Below, piece by piece: positions 27,050 to 39,489 of a stretch of 64,000 bases of DNA (positions are counted from its first letter, which is position 1; each line of letters opens with the position of its first letter). A model generated the notes under the pieces. That model saw only the letters and a program-made list of their open reading frames with translations, made no database searches and was not told where the DNA came from. This stretch comes from Dasyornis broadbenti (Eukaryota; Chordata; Aves; Passeriformes; Dasyornithidae). The position numbers and the translations under genes are program-made. The stretch spans positions 372,001-436,000 of the forward strand of contig VZRN01001859.1 of assembly GCA_013397935.1 (NCBI GenBank), written 5' to 3'.

Positions 27050-30000
27050 AAGTTATAAATAGAATGAACTCATGTCAAGGATGCATTTACATATGAGAAA
27101 GACAAATAAAAGTATTCCTGTGTCCCAAATAAAATGCAAGTGGGCTTGTGGGTGGTGTTGGTCATCATGACAACTACATCTTGATGGATGAAAAAACATA
27201 TGAACCATGTATTTCTTAATCAAAAAGCATGAAGATTGAATTTCTTTGAGGTTTTGGGAAAAAAAGTAGAAATTGAAAAAGTAACCAGGCAATCACTTAA
27301 AGCTATAGATAGAATCAAGAAGGAAGTTAGGTCACTGCTGCTGAATATTACCAACAAATCAGCCACTTGGGTTTTTTAAAGGATATGTGAGGGTCATGAG
27401 CCATGGAAACAACAGTTTGCAAGCATTGCATGAGGAAGAGCATGCCTGATGCCTCCCAGCTCCAGATCTGGGATGCACACAGAAATGCACAGGTTGTACT
27501 CTGTGTGCATGCGGATTGGCCACGACATGGTCAAGTATTCCATAGATGGAAGCAGGCTCAGGTCAGATGAAATGTCCAGAACACTTGTATCCTGTTCAGA
27601 GGCCAAAATACCAAAATAAGCCAGTTAAAAAGTAAAATTATTGAAAAAAAACATTATGGGAGGTAAAAGGAAATAGTGGAACAAATAAGGAACCAAAAAG
27701 TACTTAGAATCCTAATTTAAGGAACAAAATAAAAAAAAAAGTAGACAAACATCTTGGTTTATATTTCCAAGCTCTTAAACATTCCTGGGGTGGCAGAGCC
27801 CCTTATGCATTTTCACTGTTGTATATGCACAGAAAACTTCCCTTCCTGTCTACATCCTGGCTCCCCACTAACAAAAACTACCAAAACCAATTTATTTCCT
27901 GTTTGAGTCAAACCTTTTTCTCTTTTCTTTATGACAATCTTTTGTGCTTTTTAGAGGACAGGGCCATATTTGGGTCCACTTATGTTTGTCATTTGTCTCA
28001 AAGTTTCAACATTACAGACTCAAAGTTCACCTAATAATATCAGATTTAGCATGATAAAACCCAAATGATCCCATATGCCTTTATGCTCCACTATCATCAT
28101 CACTTTTTTGGTCTCCATGGCTGTATGAGCCAAGGAAATATTCAGGCCCTGTATTCGATCTTTTACTTCAGTCTTTGTGTCAATCTTGATGAAAAATGTT
28201 TTATTAGTGTAATGCAATCTGTCCTGAACTAACTTGCAAGTGTAAGAGCTTTTGATGATCTTGAATTTGCTTAGTGACTGTTCAGATGATGCAGCTGTGG
28301 CTGCCAATGTAGGAAAAAATACTGATATCTGTATAAACTACTTTTTTTAAATTCCACACTAACTACATGCAAAGATATGAGAACACACTCCAAAATTGAC
28401 TTTGCTTATCTTCAGGTGAAGAATTTCCTCACTCAGCCCAAACATATACAAATTGCTCTGAAGAAGTAAAATTCCAATACAGGCCTTAAACACGTATTCT
28501 TGAAAACCCCAAAATATTTCCATAAAGAGCTGAAAATTTGGCTGACAGTCTAAGAAGGACTGAAATAAACTATTAATTAATGTGTAAATGAAATAAGCTG
28601 TGATTCCTCTGTCAGCTATAGTGTTAATCTGAAGTTTATTTCCTCTTTTTTTCTGGTTGAGCATTGCTCAGAATACCCCCACAAAACTATTGCATATGAC
28701 TTCCAGTTCACGTATCAAGTTTTTCAGACTTTCCACTTCTGCATCATCAGTTTTTCTTGAATTATTCAGTTCCTTCGGTTAATGGCTACCAGCATGCTGT
28801 ACATGCTAAAGTATTGTGTTATAGCTTCATTTACTTCATTCCATGTCCTAGTCATTTTTAAATTTAGATTTTTCTAAATGCTTTTCTAAATTTGTGTTGA
28901 TGCCTGGTAAACAAGCTGTGAAGGATCAGTCACCATTAACACAATCTGTCTATCCTGCACCAGAGAGCCCTTGAAGGGAATTTCCAGTGTGACGCTGTAG
29001 GGTGTCTTGGCTTTTTGGAATGCTACAAAGCAAACTGTAAACAGTCTTCATTATGCCAGAACAAGCAACAGCTTTGGTACCATTTTCAGCTGAATCTGCT
29101 TCACAAAGATTCAGTGAATGACAGTTGTTTAGGAATAGTAGGCGCTATTTACCATCTTGCTTTAACACAGTGTATTATTCCCCAAAAAAAATTCTAGAAC
29201 AAATTAATTATATTTATCATATTATTCTGGTTTTCAGCCTTATTATAAGAATCATTCCAAAAATAATCAAGTCTGTTTTGACTCTTGTCTTTCCATTCCA
29301 ACTTCAATAGTCCTGAGAATGCTCCTCAGTAGCATACCTTCTCTAGGTACAACAGATTCATCATCGCACTCAAAGGCAACAAACCTGTCTGATCTGCTTT
29401 CAAGTGAATAAGGTATAACATATTTCTGGTGAATTCTGTCTTGGCACACTTTCTGTTCGAGAGCTGACACTGATGCCTCAACCTCACAGTCACTTCTTGG
29501 CTTCACAGATAATCAATCATCTTAACCCTCTTCAAGGAAATTGTACGGACATCAGCCTACCTGGTTTTATATTGTTCTCCATCACTGCACGTGGTATGTC
29601 TCTGTTGTATGACTGTCAAGGATCAGCTGAGTCATGTTTCTGAAGACATATTTTTCTCCAGATTTTACCATCAGCCTTAGGTCTAGTTGGACCTTCCTAA
29701 ATAAAATTGCCATAGTCATAACACAGCCATGTAACCCAAGGAAGAGGACAGGTTTCTTCACATACATTTTGTATGGGGCAACATGGGAATATGACCCTCC
29801 TATTTCTTCATTTCATCACCAGCTGAACAGGATGATTCAATAACTGAAATCTGTTCTTTTTTTCCATGCCATGTTTAAAAACATAATGCCCATATGTTAG
29901 CTGAAGGATGCGGAACTTCTTCCCATCTTTTGGGTCTCTATGTATTTGAGCTTCAGCTCCACTCCTGCTCCATTTTGTGGTGTAGTCCTATACATCACCC

Positions 30001-30290
30001 TTTCCCTGAGCATTGATTGTCTGGATAGGGAAAATGGGTATTCAGGTAGAAGAAATGTTTTGATACAATCCACTCTACTTCTCAGTCTAGATGATTATAC
30101 AAATCCAGCTCCTGAATGATCAAGATATACATACCCAGCCACCCATCTTCTGTACTGCTTTAACAGAGGCCATCTGCCTTCTTCTCTTGTAGTCCTGGAA
30201 TATGTCACAATTCAGATATTAGAAATGTAGTGGCAAGAGTACAACATAAGCTCTCTTACCTTTCACAGCATTTAAGCATTTCTTGCTGAG
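27050..30290 (-). pseudogene. Cluster of coding-like fragments on the minus strand, unidentified
   Basis: Several minus-strand pieces read like protein but are broken by stops and frame changes. Examples going downstream: a 79-codon frame at 29267-29506 with EQKVCQDRIHQKYVIPYSLE; a frame at about 28880-29030 with TPYSVTLEIPFKGSLVQDRQ; WNEVNEAITQYFSMYSML near 28810; and a 95-codon frame at 28020-28307 with LVQDRLHYTNKTFFIKID. A good donor (GAAAG|GTAAGAGAG) lies at 30259-30260. Composition and repeated 'LVQDR' strings suggest remnants of one old gene or element, but I cannot name it. Random AT-rich sequence can also give such fragments, so confidence is low. Confidence 0.2.
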
Positions 30291-32510
30291 TTACGAAAAC
30301 AAGTTCAAAACTTAACAAATTACCCTAGAATTCATGCTGTCCTCTTTTTTCTTTTTTCTTTTTCCCACCACTCCATCCAGCATATTTATTGCCAAAAATC
30401 ATTGTCACTTACAGGCTCTAAAAACCTTTAGTTGATTTGGAGAAGTATAACAATGGCAAAGCTAAGCCTGGACGATTCTGCCCCTCGATCCTCTTTCTAA
30501 ATGTGCACTATACATAAACTCTGACATTATGAAGCATGAGAAGTTTCAGACAATGAGAAGAATGTTTTTTCGGAAGAGTGAACTCTTTTTCTTCTACTAT
30601 GTATGTATTTGGCTAACAATAATTTTAACTACAGAACAGTGAGCACCAAACTTATGCTCATATTTTATCGCTTGTATTGCAGTTGCATAGGTTTTATGGT
30701 ACTATTATTCAACATATTCAGCTAACAGAAGTTTCAGATGCATAACTTATCTGTGATTTTGTTTTAAATTAAATCTAGTAATTCAAATTTTTTCCTAGCT
30801 TCTCATTTTTCATTAAATCCATACAATTATTTAAAATTTAATAATGTAAGCTTTTTGCAACCATTTGAGAATTGGGGTTATGTTGTTAAAATACTGTGCA
30901 AATAATTCATATGATCAGACTAATATAACTTTAGTGTTATAGGCACTTTTAAAATTTTGAGATTGCAATTCAGCTACCAGAAACCCATAACCAATTGTCT
31001 TCATATGGTTCTGGGTGACTGCTCCTTATGTAATGAATTACTCAGGAAATCTCTTGTTCTGGGAATACATTATAGTATACAAAATAAATTAAGTTGCAGT
31101 TTTACCTGAAAACTTCATTACTACATTTTCTGCTGCAATGTGATTGCTGGGTTATGTTTGCAATACTATATGTGTTGTCTACAATGCAGGGAGAGGGCTC
31201 AATAGCTCAGTTATATGTGAAAATCTTCCTGAAAGATACAAGTATGTGGAATTCATCTTATTGATATAGGAGCCACCAATATCACTCTTGAGCAGAGCTG
31301 CACCCAGTGGTAATGGGACTGTTGTTATCAGGTGAAGATTTACCCTGAGGACAATATGCTGCCTTTCCTTTGCAGGCACCATTTACTTATTTCAGAGGAT
31401 ATTTTCTGAAATATCTGATAGTCTTATACAGTTCCTACTTTAAAGTACAATTGACAACTTGGTGGTACCGTGCAAACTGGCTGTCTTGTAAAAAAAATAA
31501 GCACATTGCATTCAGTTTGGGCTATTAACTTTCGCAGGCCAATTGCCTCAAATTTCCAGTTATTAGTGAATATTTGGATGGCTAAGGTTTCAAGGACAGA
31601 TCTTAAGCCCTTGTATCTTTCAGAAAGTAAATTTCAGAGAGAGTTAACATTCAGATACAGTAATAATTGATGCTTTGGTTCACCCTTGAAAACCTTTTCT
31701 GTAACATCTCTGCCTCCTTTCCTTCTGTAAAACAAAAGCAGCAGTTATTTGATCAGGTTATTCTGAAGATTGCCTAATGCCTTGAAGGTGCTAAAACTCT
31801 CATAAACAAGAAGCAACCCTGCTTGACAAGTGATAGGCAGTGCACTTACATTGTTTTACCTGTAACTTATTGTTTGCAAGTCTGATGATCATGGGGTTTT
31901 CTGAAATGTTTACTGTTGTGGATTAACCCTGTAGGCAGTCAAACACCACACAGCTTCCATTTCTCTCCCTCTGCAGTGGGATGAGAATGGGAAGGGCAAA
32001 AGTGAGAAACTCATGGGTTGTTAAGATGTTTCAATACTCAAAAGAAGAAAAAACAAAACAAACCAAAAAGCAGTAAGGGCTACAAAAATCAGTTGCTCAC
32101 CACCAGTAGATTAACACCCAACCTGAGCAACAGCAGCCTGGCAAAACTCCTCCTCAAGGTAGGAGCCACAATGAAGAAAATTATCTCTAGCACAGCCATA
32201 GCTAGTACACTTATCCAAAAAGAATTAAATCCCACATGCTTGTATGATTACCTGAGTACAAATCCACATCGTATTTGCAAATAAATGTCATGAATTTTCA
32301 GTTGAAGTTGACCATACAGATTACTTTATCATTAAATTTTTATTTTAAAAATGTCTGCATATTAAAGCATAGATTTCTAAGCATGAATTAGGTTTTTGAT
32401 TAAAACAACCATTAGGTAATTAGTCAAATTTTGCTTCGGCTAAAGGATATACCACAAAAGTTGGCATAAAATATTTGGAACATTTTAAATATATTTCTGA
32501 GGGGAAAAAA

Positions 32511-32543
32511 AAAAAAGGCAAAAAAAAAAAAGGGGGGGGGGGT
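32511..32543. repeat. Low-complexity A12-GGC-A12-G10 tract
   Basis: Two A runs separated by GGC, then about ten G. This is simple sequence of the kind that causes assembly and polymerase slippage errors. Confidence 0.9.
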
Positions 32544-32678
32544 CACAGTCCCCAAATAAACACAGAAAACTTCAGAAAAATATATTAATGTTGGGACATC
32601 GAGTATTAACTCATGCAAATTTTGAGAAATGCAAAATAATGTTTGGTGGAAGGGATTTTTTACCTTATTCGTACTCAC

Positions 32679-32739
32679 TGATGGGTTCTAAAATACCCGA
32701 TAAGAGATGGTGAAGTTTTATAATAATTACACCTTACAA
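32679..32739 (-). CDS. Candidate internal exon, unidentified
   Basis: On the minus strand an excellent acceptor (ctctattccttttcag) is followed by 61 bases and the donor CA|GTGAGTACG. Only one frame is open, giving VRCNYYKTSPSLIGYFRTH, entering in phase 1 and leaving in phase 2. Splice signals are among the best in the window, but the frame is short. It could equally be an exon of a long non-coding RNA. Confidence 0.22.
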
Positions 32740-32910
32740 CTGAAAAGGAATAGAGGCCGAAGAGATGAGATGAAAGGAAGTCCTAGAAGACGTTTCAACA
32801 CCAATAGCAAATAGTGTCTCCTTGCTTGGACCACTAGCAAAAATCTGGTCTTAAAGACGAAGTGCCAAGAACTTACATTGAATTTAATGGTGCCAGAACC
32901 TTGGTCATTG

Positions 32911-33570
32911 TGTTATGTTTCTAGAAGAAATAAAAAGTATTCAAAGACAAGTGATGAAAATGGTTACAGACTACACACAATTTCTAAGTGACTGGAGAAA
33001 CCAAGATGATTTGATCTGCTTAACTAATAAAGCAAACAAACAAACAAACAAAGAACCAGCAGGAAAAACCCCAAACAAACACATCAGAGGAAATACCTTT
33101 CATTCAGTTAAAACAACAAAAGTTGTTCAGAAGGTCAATAAGAAGCTTCTATTCTTCCTCTAACAGTGCAAGAACAATAAGTTCTGATGAACTAGAAAAG
33201 CAATATACTTTTGCACAATTTGCAATTAACCTGTGGAACTGGATGTCAGGAAATATCAGTGCACTCAAGAGTTTAAGAGCCTCTGAAAAAGAGACGACAT
33301 TTTATCTGAGCAATGGGAACATCCACAGTTACTTTGGTAAAAAATATATTAATTTGAACAGGATGCTAACTTTCAGCATATTAATCAATTTTCATCTAAG
33401 GGGTTGAAATAATTTTTGTCTGTAAAGATCTTTTAAAGGTTCTCTGTGCATGTCACAGATAATTTTGTATTGCCCACAACCAGTCAGACACTGACACCAC
33501 AACTGTGAAGTGTTGCATAGTGACTAAATTGTCCACTGGTAGTGTCTTGCACTCATTGTATCCAGACATC
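32911..33570 (+). mobile_element. Ancient CR1-type LINE, 3' part
   Basis: Scattered strings follow, in the right order, the 3' end of old amniote CR1 families. They are attcaaagacaagtgatgaa at about 32940, aattaacctgtggaactgga near 33225 with a following 'caagagttta', ccacagttactttggt near 33325, ggatgctaactttcagca near 33361, an aaggggttgaaataattttt stretch near 33400, tattgcccacaacc near 33469 and tcttgcactcattg near 33545. Drift is strong and a later AAAC simple repeat (about 33032-33052) interrupts it. The order of motifs makes chance unlikely, while the subfamily (CR1-X or L3-like) is a guess from memory. Confidence 0.5.
33032..33052. repeat. AAAC tetranucleotide repeat
   Basis: About five AAAC units inside the old CR1-like region; probably arose later by slippage in an A-rich spot. 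Confidence 0.85.
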
Positions 33571-35126
33571 AAAGATTTCCACACTGTGTAACACTATATT
33601 CATTTTTTTTTTATTATTGTAAAGCACATAGATTCCTTCTGGAAGACTTTCCAGGTTCTAATTTGCTACTGGTTTTAACTTTCTAATATTTTATGGATTT
33701 CAGAATTTAATTAGATTTTTAAAAGGTAGAATTAGTCTCCAAAAGCTAGAAGGGTCTATTCCAGAGTCTTAATACATGCAAGATTTTAGTCTCAGTGTTG
33801 CTTCCTGCTTACTATATGAAAAATAATATTTCATTTCTTCTTAGTATAATTCACTGTTTTACCTATTGTGTCTCTTACATTCTTTGACATGACTTTCTCC
33901 TGCGACTATTCTTACTCTAAACTTTTTTTTATTGAACACAATGGAAGCTTTATTCAGTCCACTCTCTCTTTACATAGTATTTCATTGTCTGGTTGTTTTG
34001 TAAGGAATGGTAAATGTGAGAAACTGTTCATTAAAATAATCCTTTCAGTTCCTACATCCTTCAGTTCTACAGATACATACTCACACACACACATACAGAG
34101 ACATGTATTGTACTTGCAGTTATCAAGATAAAAATATAAACTTTCTTAAGTCTGCTCTGTCTCTACATAGAGGTGTAAAGTTTTTATATTTTTTTCTTAG
34201 TGAAAACTAAGGCTAGGCAGGAGAAGTGAGCAAGGAGATAAAAAAAAAGATTTTCTACAAATTTTAATATTTTCCTAGTGAGCAGAAGAAAAAAGGGTTT
34301 CAGAAGTCATTGCAGAAAGTGAAAGGCTTGAACAACCAGCCAAAATTACTGATGTCACACTGCTTTTCCTTGTTGAAACTAAAGGCTTGACCCTTAGCCT
34401 TTCATTTCTCAAGTATCTGACTTAACTGTAACCTATTGAACTGTTCTGGAAATGGTTGTCTAACAGTTTAATCCAGTAAAATAATTTGAATAGCTAACTA
34501 GCTAACAGAATGGAACTGAGCCCATAAATGGGGTTAGAATACTTGCCTGTTGCACAGGATGACTGGAGGCTTCTGACTATGACTCCAACTTTGCCTTTTT
34601 CTCTGGTTTGTTGATTATTCTGTTCTTGGGAAAGAGATGCTGAGGTCTTTAAAGCACATGTGTTGAGCTGTTGCTCTGACTTAACCTTTTCAAAAGTCCA
34701 TTTCTAATGGCATTTTGTGGAAAGCAGACTCCTAAGACTAAATTACTATGTTTGTTGTTGCTTCTTAACATCACATTCATTTTAAATGTAAATGAGAGTA
34801 TCTGAGTATTTGATGAAATTATCATTGAAACAACATGTTCCTTAAGCCCATTAAATCTGCATTTGCAGATAAAAATATTCTATTGGAAAATTCCCAAATT
34901 ACTTTTATTGTCAATACATTCTGCTTTCCTGTTTTCTTTTAGAACACCTAAAATAACAGCACATTGCACTCTGTATTTTGCACACTCAGGAGCTCTATCC
35001 CAGTGTTCATGAGCCAATATTTTCATGTTTCTTATTTGTAGTATAGGCATTTTAATTACTGTTATATAGAATAACCTTCAAATACAATATCCAGATTGAA
35101 AATACTGTGGTAAAATTCTGCAAGAC

Positions 35127-35150
35127 ATTTAGTGTATTTATACACTAAAT
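35127..35150. repeat. Perfect 11-bp inverted repeat (hairpin)
   Basis: ATTTAGTGTAT, spacer TT, ATACACTAAAT: exact reverse complements with a 2-base loop. The near-zero spacer makes it a possible cruciform or a dyad binding site; no family recognised. Confidence 0.75.
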
Positions 35151-36391
35151 TTTGCCTAATACCATTAAGATGCAATGAGTTGATTGAAAACACTGAATAT
35201 GTGTTCATGCCAGTGATTGTTGATGACTCAAACTCATAACACGCCCAGGAAGATACAGCGTAATGTGGAAACTAGACAGCTGCACAAAGACATGAGCTGT
35301 CTGTGGCATAACACCTCCTCTATGTGGGATTTTCTCAACATTCAGTTACATTTTGGACAGTAAAGGAGGTACACTAAGGTAGGGTGATGGCAGAAATGCC
35401 TCCTTCAGTAAGAACTGGTTTCCTATTTTGCAAACTTTAGGCTGACTAGTATCTCACTTAACACAAAATTCCACTGGTTAGCAGGAGTTTGGTACAGAAT
35501 ATGAATAATGTGGTAAGATTGTGTCTGCTATGAATTTTGGAAGAAAATATTCTGGGCTCTGCCATTTTCTTTGGAAAAAATCTGAGTCTTTACAGTCATA
35601 CATAGAATTAATACCACATAATTGGTAAAAAGCATCCTTCTTCAGCTTATCATCAAACATCTATCATGTAAGCCTAACTGGTATGGGGAGATGGACAGAC
35701 ATTCTCCCCTTCCCTGCTGCTGCCTCTATGGAAAGTCTCTCTAGAACAAGCTCCCTGGGGTGCTCTATTAGCTTAAAACATACTGCATGGCTTTTTTTTT
35801 TTTCCCTGTTGCTGCTTTTCTTTAGTTTTCCAGCCAAAAATCTTCAAAAACTTTTAAACAACAACAAGGCCAGAAGAGATTGTGTCTGAATGTAAAGAGA
35901 ATAAAAATCAGCAGAGAGTCCTGTACACATGATTTCTTTCATTCTCTATTTCTTGCATTAAGCCAATTACTTAATGGACAGAAAGTTATTTTACAATCCT
36001 TCAGAGTGTAAGGCAGATTACAGAAAAATCTCCCTAAGCAATGGAAAACAATGTATAAATAATAAGAACCTAATCATTCCCTTTAATGAAAAACTGCTCA
36101 CAAGGGAGGAAAGACAGGCATGCATAAGAACTAAAATTAAGTCATCCTACTTACATGCTCATGTCCCCGTGAAGCATGCTCTTCAAGCACCATGCTGAAG
36201 CTTAAATGCTGCTATGCCTCATGATCCAAGACATATGTAGGGAGAAGACAGTGCTGTACTTGTGTCAGCTCGTTTTGGCAGCTCTCCTGAGTACAGAAAA
36301 CAAGAGGAAACTTTATCATGCTATTTCTGTTTTGACAAATTCTGCAGAAGCCAGACATTTCTCCCGCCACCAACCCTCACTCCTCCTCCTC

Positions 36392-36392
<1 letters not shown>

Positions 36393-36433
<41 letters not shown>

Positions 36434-36480
36434 NAAAAGAAAAAAAGAAAAAAAAAAAAGAAAAAAAAGAAAAAAAAAGG
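36393..36480. repeat. Poly-A / A-rich low-complexity tract with one N
   Basis: About 41 A in a row precede a single N at 36434, then A-rich sequence with scattered G. A CCT-rich string comes just before. The Lys-rich plus-strand frames and the Phe-rich minus-strand frame across it are artefacts of the tract. It could be an old retrotransposon tail, but no element body is visible upstream. Confidence 0.93.
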
Positions 36481-37072
36481 AAAACAAGCAAATGCCAAAC
36501 AACAAATCAACCCAAACCAAGAAGACCCAAAACAGCTGAGGAAGCCTGACACTTGCATACTTTGGTACAGGTGTAGAGAAGACTACAAGAGTTTAAAGTC
36601 TTCTGATATTAACCCCATTGTACCACTGTACAATTAAGGTAGACACAGGCTCTTGCTAATCATCTGGGCTTTGAAAAGTCCAATTTTAAAGTCTTTCCAT
36701 ATCAGATGGGGTAGATTTAAACATTCAGCAGCTTTTCCCTATGCAGTATTAAAATAATCAGTTTCTGGCTTTAGAGAAGCAGGAACCAAGAGATGACAAA
36801 AACACTTTATACACTTACCCAATAACACTACTATCTATCGACTTATCTTCCTTCTAGCTTCTAAACCCAGTAATAATTTCTACTGTTATGAAAATCATTT
36901 AATGAGAAAATATTCCAACACTAGCAATCAGAAGGGACAAAAACCTTGGGAGGACCTGATAAATGTTAGCTGGATATATGTATTTCTAGCCAGAAAATCC
37001 AGATGCCAGTTTCAGAAGTACTTTTGTAGTTTGAATTATTTGCTAAAACAGTATGAGAAAGCAAAAACTTAC

Positions 37073-37141
37073 CATTATGGAAAGACACTGATCTAAACCC
37101 CCACAAATACTCAGAAAGTAGTGCTCAACCTCCTCTTTTTC
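37073..37141 (-). CDS. Candidate internal coding exon, unidentified
   Basis: On the minus strand the donor ATG|GTAAGTTTT is strong; two nested acceptors lie upstream (ttgacag and gacagtacag). Using the inner one, 69 bases encode 23 codons, phase 0 to 0, beginning EKEEVEHYFLSICGGLDQCL. Using the outer one adds five bases in the same frame. The peptide is acidic then hydrophobic, like a helical segment. The acceptor's pyrimidine tract is poor, which lowers confidence. Confidence 0.25.
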
Positions 37142-37343
37142 CTGTACTGTCAAATTACCTCTTTTTAATTCACATACAATTTATACTGATTTTCAGAATA
37201 TTTCATCCAGTTGTATTTCACCAGCAGCTCTTGTCATTCTGGTTATGCTTTCTTGGTGTCCAACAGCAGCAGCTATTTTGTTGGCAGTCATATGTTTTTC
37301 CCTAACACCTTGTTGAGCTGCAGTTCCTTCCAGCACAGAATGG

Positions 37344-37411
37344 GCAGATACTTTCCAAGGTAACTTTATGCAGATCTGCAGATACTTTCCAAGGTAACTT
37401 TATGCAGATCT
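37344..37411. repeat. Perfect 34-bp tandem duplication
   Basis: The unit starting gcagatactttccaaggtaa and ending tgcagatct occurs twice head to tail without a single difference (37344-37377 and 37378-37411). The short gcagat at both ends of the unit could have mediated slippage. Zero divergence means it is recent, or that it is an assembly artefact. Confidence 0.95.
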
Positions 37412-39190
37412 GTCAAAGTCTGTCCACGTTTTGGTCAATGAAGTGAATGCTTGACAGAAATACCTTCTCAATTATGACATTTTGAACCATTCCAGACTCT
37501 TTCAGGAGTTACACCAATGCTTTTTCTACCTTAACGGTATAAAAAGCATGACTAGTGAGCCATGGAGTGCAACAAGGGCATTTTAGTTTTAACAGGTTTT
37601 AACACATTACATAAAATATTGGTTTAAACAATTGATCTTTTCTACTGCAAAAAAATTGAAGATGGCAGGTGGGGTTGAAGGGCTGGAGGAGATAAAACTG
37701 GCATCTGTAAGATGAAAGAAGGTGATGGTAATATTCTTCAAAAGCATATTGTCCACAAAGGAGTGAAGGTGTGTGGGAGCTGAAGTTCACACTTTAAAAA
37801 TGTTGATTAAGTATCTGCTTGTCTAGAGTCCTTTCAAACAAATAGGGCAGCTCCCACTCACATCAACAAGCTTTTACTACTATCTTCCTTTGGTATTTCT
37901 AAAATGTATAATTATTTAGTGCTGAAGATCTAAAGGAAGCAATAGTTGACTCAAAACCTTTTTCATTAGGCTAATTTGGGACTATTTAATGAGCATTTGG
38001 GCTGAAAAAAAAAGAGTTTCTGTTTTGTACCATCATACCTAGTTATGCAGTGAAATTAATTGTGTTCAAAAGACCTATTGAACACACCAGTCTACCAGTG
38101 TATTTATTTTGCACAGAATGTCTGGAGGTGTTTTGCTCTCATTTAATCTATTTGTGCTATATAAGTATATTGCATCCACTACCACCCTCTTTTAAGAATG
38201 TGAACACAGCACTTAATAATGAAGTTTGCATCTCTCAGAAATTACTTTTGTGGAAGAAAGGAAAAACTCCCCCACATAATTAACTAATGTGCTATTTTGT
38301 TCCCTAAATTCTCCTTTAATTTTTAGTATGCATTTGTGAAAAGGAGTCAAAGCTGCCATAAGGTTTAGTACATATCACTTGTACGCTCTCTGTGAATTTC
38401 TCACATGTTAAAGAAAACTTTTCCAATCTGCACACAGCTGTAACAATACCCTCAGCTGTCACTGTTGCCCAAAACACTGTTTAACCAATTTTCCCTACAG
38501 CTAGACCGGTTCCTTGTGTTATTCTCATGTCTGATTGTTTTTCTAGCAGGCATTCCACTTTTGGGTTCATATTCCCTATTTGCTCATTTGATCATATACA
38601 ATGTGTATAACACACTGTATTTGGTTAAGGAAACTATGTTGCTATTAGAAAAAAACACAATTTCTTATGTCATGCTCTTTCAAATATATTGATTATGCAG
38701 TCAACTAAACCTATGTTGGCGATGCATATAATGAACCTTTATGGAGCTTAGAGAAGAAAACTGTTGTTTGAGGGTATTTTTTCTGGTATTGCATCTCCTT
38801 TACAAAATGATGTTAAGCTAAATAATAACTCAAAGACAGCCCTGACATAATTCATTCTGTTATTTGATTCTCTTGAAGCATTCTCACATAAAATTAATTT
38901 AGATGATTTCTTCACAGCTCTTTTCAGATAGCTCTAAAAGACAGTTAAGCTGCTGTTTTTACTAAAGAACAAAGGCAAATGCAATGTCACTCAGAAATTC
39001 AGGTGCCCTGGTGGTTTTTTTCTTGATTATTGCTTTGGCTATGAGAATTGGGGTGTACTCAGAGACAGGCAGAGAAGAAAGCCTTTTTCAAGTATCATTT
39101 CTGTTAGCATCAACACCTGCTCAGTGGGTTCTGGTTCACTCCCCACTTTCAGCTGTTTTATCCTGCTCCTAGATGCCTCCTCTGTTCATT

Positions 39191-39489
39191 GATCATTGAA
39201 TCATCCAGGTTGGAAAAGACCTGTAAGATGATAGAGTCCAAGCATTAACCTAACACTGCCAGTTCCACCACTAAACCATGTCCCTTAGTGCCACAGCTAC
39301 GTGTTTTTTAACTACCTCCAGGGACAGTGACTTGACAATTTCCCTGGGAAGCCTGTTACAATGATTGTAAACATTTTGGTCGAAGAAATTTTTACTACCA
39401 TGCAACCTAAATCTCCCCTGGAGCAACTTTAAGCCTTTTCCTTTTTGCCCTATTGCTTGCACTTACGAGAAGACACAGGCCCCCATCTC
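39191..39489 (-). mobile_element. CR1 LINE 3' end (truncated copy)
   Basis: The plus strand reads tcattgaatcatccaggttg, then taacactgccagttccacca, ctaaaccatgtcccttagtg, gaccagt-free CR1 3' UTR blocks such as tacctccagggacagtgact, gaagcctgttacaatg, tctcccctggagcaacttta, and ends in the CR1 string around ccctattgcttgcac and aggcccccatctc. This is the antisense of about 300 bp of CR1, so the element lies on the minus strand with its 3' end at 39191. It is the longest clear CR1 3' region in the window. Confidence 0.95.

Noticed and set aside
30250..31900. Micro-exon-like pairs on the minus strand near 30261-30286, 31107-31133 and 31857-31897
   Set aside because: Splice sites are decent, but the pieces are 26-41 bases and their phases do not chain together.
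36206..36637. 143-codon plus-strand frame and overlapping Lys- or Phe-rich frames
   Set aside because: They run through a poly-A tract containing an N; their length comes from the homopolymer.
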